Part shown: piece after piece, positions 6,369-9,699 of the stretch
Layout of the letters: every line of letters starts with the position of its first letter
Position numbering within the stretch: position 1 is the first letter of the stretch
DNA from: JAZLGI01 sp045616225
GTDB lineage: Bacteria > Spirochaetota > Spirochaetia > Sphaerochaetales > Sphaerochaetaceae
Direction: 5' to 3'
Assembly: GCA_045616225.1 (NCBI GenBank)
Contig: JAZLGI010000097.1
Location: forward strand, 1 to 9,699
Length of the DNA: 9,699 nucleotides
The notes under the pieces: generated by a model
The model's database searches: none
Seen by the model: only the letters and a program-made list of their open reading frames with translations
Told to the model about the DNA's origin: nothing
Position numbers and translations under genes: made by a program

Positions 6369-6456
6369 ACCTATTACAAGCAGACTCTACAACCAACAAT
6401 AGGATTTATAGAGAACCAATCAGTATCACTGAACAAATGTAATCCAACCGAGGAAT

Positions 6457-6495
6457 CAAAATTGGGCCAGAGCCAAAATTGTGCAAGAGCCAAAA
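6457..6495 (+). repeat. 17-bp tandem repeat downstream of recombinase 2
   Basis: CAAAATTGGGCCAGAGC (6457-6473) is followed directly by CAAAATTGTGCAAGAGC (6474-6490) and a third partial unit CAAAA. It lies in the non-coding stretch 6369-6579 between recombinase 2 and the XRE gene and could be part of the element end bound by the recombinases. I see no ORF in 6369-6456. Confidence 0.8.
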
Positions 6496-6562
6496 AAAAT
6501 AAGTGATGATCCTACGTTTACCCGTACACCCCGCAACAAGACGCAGGGAGGTCATCACTTCT
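6492..6562 (-). terminator. Branched terminator-like structure after the XRE gene
   Basis: On the minus strand AAGTGATGA (6561-6553) pairs with TCATCACTT (6510-6502), followed by ATTTTTTTT. Inside are two possible hairpins: CCCTGC-loop-GCGGGG and TACG-GGTAAA-CGTA. It begins about 18 nt after the XRE stop, so it probably ends the AlbA_2/XRE transcript. The branched interior and its location at the edge of the recombinase module also allow an attachment-site role. Confidence 0.6.
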
Positions 6563-6579
6563 ATTAAGATAGTACACAA

Positions 6580-6870
6580 TTAAAATAAAACTGTCAAAAC
6601 AAACAAAAGAAAAGGCAACAAGTTCAGCACACCTGAAAACTTGTTTTTTTCCTCTTTTGCGATGTCTATAGACTCGCTGGAAGATAATAAATTACCTATA
6701 GTTGTATTAAATACTTTGGCAATAAGTTGTAAAGAATCCCTGTTTGAATAACCTCTGCCCGTTTCCCATTTTGACACAGCAACTCTGGAAACATGAACTT
6801 TTTCTGCAAGTTCTTCTAGTGAAATATCAGAGTCAGCTCTTAATTTCTTTAATTTTTCCGAAAACTTCAT
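6580..6870 (-). CDS. XRE-family HTH regulator with one C-terminal membrane segment (possibly truncated)
   Basis: A 96-residue protein. Residues 2-58 are an XRE/Cro helix-turn-helix: MKFSEKLKKLRADSDISLEE, then LAEKVHVSRVAVSKWETGRG and DSLQLIAKVFNTTIGNLL. After a short linker (SESIDIAKEEKNKF) residues 79-96 are hydrophobic (VLNLLPFLLFVLTVLF) and end at the stop, which would anchor the protein in the membrane. Relatives with this layout are often longer, with several membrane helices or a sensor domain, so this copy may have lost its C-terminus, perhaps when the recombinase module arrived. The ATG at 6870 is preferred to an in-frame TTG at 6891; the ribosome site is weak. It starts 25 nt after the AlbA_2 gene's stop, so coupling from that gene is likely. 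Confidence 0.75.
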   Translation of the reverse strand: MKFSEKLKKLRADSDISLEELAEKVHVSRVAVSKWETGRGYSNRDSLQLIAKVFNTTIGNLLSSSESIDIAKEEKNKFSGVLNLLPFLLFVLTVLF

Positions 6871-6895
6871 ATTTTTGTTTCTGCTTTTCAAATAT

Positions 6896-8227
6896 TCAGA
6901 GAACTACCCAAATACCGTCTTTGTCGCTACCTTTTCTCTCAATCAGATTCTTTTCTTTCAAAGAGTTCAGAACTCGTTGTATTGTTCTTACCGTTTTTGC
7001 AGTACATTCTGCAAGTTGTTCTCTTGTATAATCCGAATGTATTCTTAGAAGCGCTAACACCGCTTCCTCTGTTCTATTTACAGTGACATTTACAGTGACG
7101 TTTTCAGTGACATTTTGAATTGGATTTCTGTACAAAACAAATGAAAATCCCAATTCTGAAGTCTCATAAGAATATTTAACTCCAGCGTCCTTACACAAAC
7201 CGTCAATTCTCTTAAATCCACTACCAAACTGCTCTATTGATTTATTCAAATAAAGAATTCTTGAAATTAGCGCATTTCTAATTGACGACTGCAAAGGTTT
7301 TTTTACATATTCCTCCGGTTTATATGGACTTGCATAAGAACCCGGACTATAAATTACTATTTTATTTGGGTGCACACAGATTTCATGATACGTGTTTGAA
7401 TTATATTGAGAATGCGCAAAGCTATTTGCAATAACCTCTCGAACAACTGCAACCGGAATCTCAGGAATTTCATTACGTTCTAATCCAGCTATTTCAATTC
7501 TCCATCTGATGTTTTTTAAGATGTATTCTTCTGCAATTTGCAAGAGATTGAGAACATTATCCTCGTAAAGCTTCATATCAAGAAAGGTAAGCCTTTCTTC
7601 CGTTGCAAATACTGCAGTTTTTAATGCAACAGGATGATTTTTACCAAATAGCGTATTCCCTGCATTATTGAGAAATTCACCCTTAACAAGCCCAAAACGT
7701 TTCAATACAGAGATAGCAGAATATCTTCCATTGGGAATACGTCCTGCCTTAATAGCATTATCAACAAATGCTTTTATTGCTTTTTTATCACAGTCTGACT
7801 CTTTAAATTCCGTTTGTGCTTTCTCCCACTTTTCTTTGTATTCATTCGATACAAAAAAAGCCTTGAGGGCTGCAGGAGATATCTCTCTATCTTCATCCGC
7901 TGTTCGCAAATAATACTTCCCATATGCTGAATATGGTGTTTCTTCTCCATTAAACTCAACTTTTATTACATGTCTGTTTTCTATGGCAATATCTTCAACT
8001 ACAGGATATATTTGCGGTTTAATACTTTCGTAAATGGTGCGGGAAACATCACGCAATGATAGTTCTGAAACATCTTGACCGGACACTTCTCCGTTTGGCT
8101 TTACTCCAAAATACAAAGTTCCAACACCGTGCTTATTCAGCATAGCAGAAATCGACTCCATTGATTTTTTCAATTCTGCGGTCGTTTTCTTAAATTCTAA
8201 TGTCTCAGATTCTATTCCTAAGTTCAT
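6896..8227 (-). CDS. AlbA_2/GHKL-ATPase/winged-helix putative transcriptional regulator
   Basis: A 443-residue protein of the AlbA_2 (Schlafen-type, 'divergent AAA-4') family. The start at 8227 follows AGAAGG; upstream codons in the same frame are the promoter repeats. Residues 5-125 are AlbA_2 (ESETLEFKKTTAELKKSMES, LYFGVKPNGEVSGQ, YYLRTADEDREIS). Residues about 255-365 are the C-terminal HATPase-like domain (PVAVVREVIANSFAHSQYN, QFGSGFKRIDGLCKDAG), where the N-box has NSFAH, so ATP binding is uncertain. Residues 372-384 are NVTENVTVNVTVN, a four-residue repeat linker encoded by 12-bp repeats. Residues 385-443 are a winged helix (YTREQLAECTAKTVRTIQRV). Members are predicted DNA-binding regulators, some linked to defence or toxin genes. 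The linker DNA reappears inverted upstream of the promoter. Confidence 0.85.
   Translation of the reverse strand: MNLGIESETLEFKKTTAELKKSMESISAMLNKHGVGTLYFGVKPNGEVSGQDVSELSLRDVSRTIYESIKPQIYPVVEDIAIENRHVIKVEFNGEETPYSAYGKYYLRTADEDREISPAALKAFFVSNEYKEKWEKAQTEFKESDCDKKAIKAFVDNAIKAGRIPNGRYSAISVLKRFGLVKGEFLNNAGNTLFGKNHPVALKTAVFATEERLTFLDMKLYEDNVLNLLQIAEEYILKNIRWRIEIAGLERNEIPEIPVAVVREVIANSFAHSQYNSNTYHEICVHPNKIVIYSPGSYASPYKPEEYVKKPLQSSIRNALISRILYLNKSIEQFGSGFKRIDGLCKDAGVKYSYETSELGFSFVLYRNPIQNVTENVTVNVTVNRTEEAVLALLRIHSDYTREQLAECTAKTVRTIQRVLNSLKEKNLIERKGSDKDGIWVVL
7077..7116 (-). repeat. 40-bp inverted repeat, arm 1 (inside the AlbA_2 gene)
   Basis: Three 12-bp units of AAATGTCACTGT type, read on the minus strand inside the gene and encoding the NVT repeats. 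It matches 8265-8304 on the plus strand at 38 of 40 positions, so the two arms face each other across about 1.15 kb. Confidence 0.92.
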
Positions 8228-8245
8228 GTTAACCTTCTTAGGGTA

Positions 8246-8274
8246 ATTATAAAACATTGCAAATAAAATGTCAC
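8246..8274 (-). promoter_or_regulatory. Promoter of the AlbA_2/XRE operon
   Basis: On the minus strand: -35 GTGACA (8274-8269, 5/6 to consensus), a 17-bp spacer and a perfect -10 TATAAT (8251-8246). Transcription should start near 8239, giving a leader of roughly a dozen nt that holds the AGAAGG ribosome site. The -35 is part of the first 12-bp repeat unit, so a protein bound to the repeats would compete with polymerase. Confidence 0.8.
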
Positions 8275-8304
8275 TGTAAATGTCACTGTAAATGTCACTG
8301 TAAA
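8265..8304 (+). repeat. 40-bp inverted repeat, arm 2: three tandem 12-bp units upstream of the AlbA_2 gene
   Basis: AAATGTCACTGT occurs three times in tandem, overlapping the -35 of the AlbA_2 promoter. On the plus strand the arm can be read in the same frame as the linker of the AlbA_2 gene (NVTVNVTVNVTVN), continuing to ITATCRKDLRKS and a TAA at 8342-8344. Possible roles are a recombination site, an operator, or both. Confidence 0.92.
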
Positions 8305-8382
8305 CATCACAGCAACTTGTCGAAAAGACTTGAGAAAAAGTTAAAAACAAAAACCTTTATTCCAGATGCTTCAAATGCAGTT

Positions 8383-8449
8383 TTCGTACCCCAATGTTCA
8401 TACTGTACGAAAAAGTATTTAGTGTACGGAGTGGTACGAAGTATACGAA
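8383..8449 (+). repeat. TACGAA motif cluster
   Basis: TACGAA at 8406-8411, 8435-8440 and 8444-8449, TACGGA at 8425-8430, and TTCGTA (inverted) at 8383-8388. GTGGT (8431-8435) and ACCAC (8448-8452) form a short dyad around the last two copies. ACCCC near 8388-8392 can pair with GGGGT around 8455-8459, which would enclose the cluster in a hairpin-rich fold. Confidence 0.6.
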
Positions 8450-8485
8450 CCACGGGGGTTCATATCGGTGCTCTGGCATCAAAGT

Positions 8486-8518
8486 GGGTCGGTATTGATA
8501 CAATACTGACCCTTTTTT
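8486..8518 (+). terminator. Strong orphan Rho-independent terminator
   Basis: GGGTCGGTATTG (8486-8497) pairs with CAATACTGACCC (8501-8512), 12 pairs with one G:T and a 3-nt loop, followed by TTTTTT. It works on the plus strand, yet no plus-strand gene lies between here and recombinase 2 more than 2 kb upstream. Confidence 0.9.
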
Positions 8519-8636
8519 ATTTCTTTACAGTGAAAGAGTTAAGGCGACAGACCAACACAAACAGCTAAATTTTCGGCCTGAAAATCCTGTCTTTCTGACC
8601 GTTTTGAGCCTTCTTTCAGCATCCTAATGCAACCAC

Positions 8637-8921
8637 CTACGGAGTAATTCTCAAAAGGTTCAGGATAATTCTCAAAAAGTATGGGGCAATTCTCAAAAGG
8701 TTTGTTTCAGCCTCTGAGAACTTCACGTTATCAACCCTAATCACCATGCCGGGACCACCACATGGAGAGTCGTCTATATGACGAAACGAACCTCCAGCAT
8801 AGTCCTTTATATCCACAGTGGAGAACGAAACCCCACCGTTTCGTACAGCCCTTTTCAGCACAGGAGTGTCCTTGAAGCTGTCGAACGACTGAGGGAACAT
8901 CGTAAGAACGGTTATGCGCAT
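8637..8921 (-). pseudogene. trmD: trmD fragment: N-terminal part of tRNA (guanine-37-N1)-methyltransferase
   Basis: The first about 66-70 residues match TrmD: MRITVLTMFPQSFDSF, TPVLKRAV, VDIKDYAGGSFRHIDDSP and GGPGMVIRVD. TrmD makes m1G37 in tRNAs and is normally 230-260 residues with a trefoil-knot SAM site after residue 80; that part is absent. From about base 8708 the frame enters 21-bp repeats (encoding LLRI repeats) and stops at 8637. One Gly of the usual GGGPGM/GGGAGM loop is also missing. The frame can be extended to a GTG at 8954 overlapping the TetR stop, but the family start is the ATG at 8921. The normal neighbours (rpsP, rimM, rplS) are absent. It cannot be an active enzyme, so an intact copy should exist elsewhere. 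Confidence 0.8.
8646..8708 (-). mobile_element. Three 21-bp direct repeats, possible IS21-family end
   Basis: AATTCTCAAAAGG-type units start at 8646, 8667 and 8688 with exact 21-bp spacing. Multiple subterminal direct repeats of this size and a TG tip (minus strand TGAAACAAACC near 8711) are known features of IS21-family ends. TTCTCA (8691-8696) and TGAGAA (8717-8722) also form an inverted pair at the boundary. The repeats begin exactly where trmD similarity stops. No transposase (istA/istB) remains, so this would be a remnant. The family assignment is inferred. Confidence 0.55.
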
Positions 8922-8950
8922 AGGGCTGGTAGAACTGGCGTTATGCATAG

Positions 8951-9604
8951 TCACTTCCCCATCATGTTGAGCATGATGCCGCTTTGGTCCTTAGTGAACA
9001 GCTGGCTCACCTCAAGAGGAATGTCGAACAGCGTGCAATCAAGCTGTCCTCGAAACCACTGCAGGTACAGCGAAACCAAACCGCCTGCAAAGAAAAGAGC
9101 CCTTATGTGAAATCTCTTGGATCTTCGCACCTCCAAAGGTATGGATTGGTCCTGCTCCATGTACTCTATGAATATGGACATGAGCTTTTCAATGAAAAGG
9201 CCTGATTCCGGAGTAGCCACCAACGTCTTGTAATATTCGGGATCCTCGGAAAGGAAGATGCTCACCTGAAGGAGAAGAGGAGCAGGATTGGAGAAGAAGT
9301 TCTCCAACCTGAAATCCTTGAGCAAAGTCATGAGCTTGTCTATGACCTCCTGCTCTATCTCGTCAATGAGGTCCTTGAGACAGGAATAGTGGGCATAGAA
9401 CGTAGCCCTGTTTATGTTTGCCTCGTTGACGATGTCCGTTATCGTTATCCTGTCGGCAGGCTTTCTCTTTATGAGGCTTATGAAAGCCTGACGTATCAGA
9501 CGTTTGGAACGAAGCGCATTGCGGTTGCGTTTCCTTTCAATGGGCTTATCGAAAGCCTCACATTCAACACCAACTCTCACTTCGTTCTTTTCTTCTGTCG
9601 CCAT
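8951..9604 (-). CDS. TetR/AcrR-family transcriptional regulator
   Basis: A 217-residue regulator. An N-terminal extension of about 30 charged residues precedes the TetR DNA-binding domain (about 31-78): LRSKRLIRQAFISLIKRKPA, then ITITDIVNEANINRATFYAH, with the signature TFYAHY. The all-helical C-terminal ligand and dimer domain (about 85-217) includes DPEYYKTLVA and FHIRALFFAGGLVSLYLQWF and resembles the TetR C-terminal type common in Bacillota; its ligand is unknown. The ATG at 9604 is supported by AAGGTGG about 9 nt upstream. The gene is richer in G+C than the AlbA_2 region. Its stop overlaps a possible GTG start of the trmD fragment by 2 nt. No regulated efflux or enzyme gene is inside the window; the target may lie beyond its right end. 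Confidence 0.88.
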   Translation of the reverse strand: MATEEKNEVRVGVECEAFDKPIERKRNRNALRSKRLIRQAFISLIKRKPADRITITDIVNEANINRATFYAHYSCLKDLIDEIEQEVIDKLMTLLKDFRLENFFSNPAPLLLQVSIFLSEDPEYYKTLVATPESGLFIEKLMSIFIEYMEQDQSIPLEVRRSKRFHIRALFFAGGLVSLYLQWFRGQLDCTLFDIPLEVSQLFTKDQSGIMLNMMGK

Positions 9605-9660
9605 ATGTAAAATTCCACCTTTTCGTGAAAAAACAACCCAAAGCAGGTTCCAAGAAACAT

Positions 9661-9699
9661 ATTATAAAGCATCAAAACAAAAAAACACAACACATGTTG
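9661..9699 (-). promoter_or_regulatory. TetR-gene promoter with overlapping palindrome
   Basis: On the minus strand TATAAT (9666-9661) lies 18 bp after TTGTGT (9690-9685, 3/6 to consensus). CAACATGTGTTG (9699-9688) has perfect 5-bp arms and overlaps this weak -35, as expected for a TetR autoregulatory operator. The window edge cuts the site, so the palindrome may be longer. Confidence 0.5.

Larger units (their letters stand above)
8305..8636. other. Non-coding stretch with TACGAA motifs and an orphan terminator
   Basis: No convincing gene on either strand; a 103-codon plus-strand frame here begins in the 12-bp repeats (Cys-His-Cys-Lys repeats) and reads through a terminator, so it is not accepted. 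The stretch holds TACGAA or TACGGA at 8406, 8425, 8435 and 8444, an inverted copy TTCGTA at 8383, and a terminator at 8486-8518. It may be the tail of a lost mobile element, the landing zone of an inverted transcript, or a small RNA. Confidence 0.5.

Noticed and set aside
8265..8304. CRISPR array
   Set aside because: The units are directly adjacent 12-bp repeats with no spacers and no cas genes nearby.
8257..8568. 103-codon plus-strand ORF with Cys-His-Cys-Lys repeats at its start
   Set aside because: The start is the 12-bp repeat array read in another frame, the rest reads through a strong terminator, there is no ribosome site, and I recognise no family.
8778..9110. 110-codon plus-strand ORF across the trmD fragment and the TetR 3' end
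   Set aside because: It is antisense to two recognisable protein families and has no family signature of its own.

Overview
The window looks like a mosaic accessory region from a low-GC, host-associated anaerobe. Clostridia (Bacillota) or a Treponema-like spirochaete both fit, and nothing here settles it. The recombinase-element accessory proteins, the XRE and GyrI-type regulators and the double-glycine leader peptides are typical of gut and rumen anaerobes. Base composition changes along the window: most of it is AT-rich, while the last kilobase (TetR gene and trmD fragment) is near 50% G+C by spot counts, so that end has a different history.

Layout. (1) 1-903, plus strand: an AraC-family regulator with a GyrI-like effector domain, cut by the left edge and closed by a strong terminator. 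(2) About 914-2345, minus strand: a DUF4186 gene, a small Cys-rich protein, then three short peptides in tandem. All three start with the same 18 bp and carry a leader ending in Gly-Gly, as in class II bacteriocin or RiPP precursors. One of them is only 56 aa and is easily missed. A structured hairpin with a T8 tract closes the set. No transporter, protease or modifying enzyme is visible. (3) 2389-6368, plus strand: a compact recombination module with two tandemly duplicated HTH/double-zinc-ribbon proteins, a SHOCT-like mini-protein, and two large serine recombinases whose genes overlap by 44 nt. (4) 6492-8304, minus strand: an AlbA_2 (Schlafen-type)/GHKL-ATPase/winged-helix regulator followed by a small membrane-anchored XRE regulator. 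(5) 8305-8711: non-coding, with a TACGAA motif cluster, a plus-strand terminator with no gene in front of it, and 21-bp repeats resembling the end of an IS21-type element. (6) 8637-9699, minus strand: a TetR regulator and a trmD gene broken after about 70 codons.

The most interesting signal is a 40-bp inverted repeat (38/40 identical). One arm lies inside the AlbA_2-family gene, where it encodes Asn-Val-Thr repeats; the other lies just upstream of that gene's promoter. Inversion of the 1.15 kb between the arms would keep the reading frame, replace the 59-residue C-terminal winged helix with a 12-residue tail, keep the promoter (its -35 hexamer lies in the repeat), disconnect the XRE gene, and point transcription at the orphan plus-strand terminator. 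This predicts a phase-variable regulator switch. The geometry is read directly from the sequence; that inversion happens is inference.
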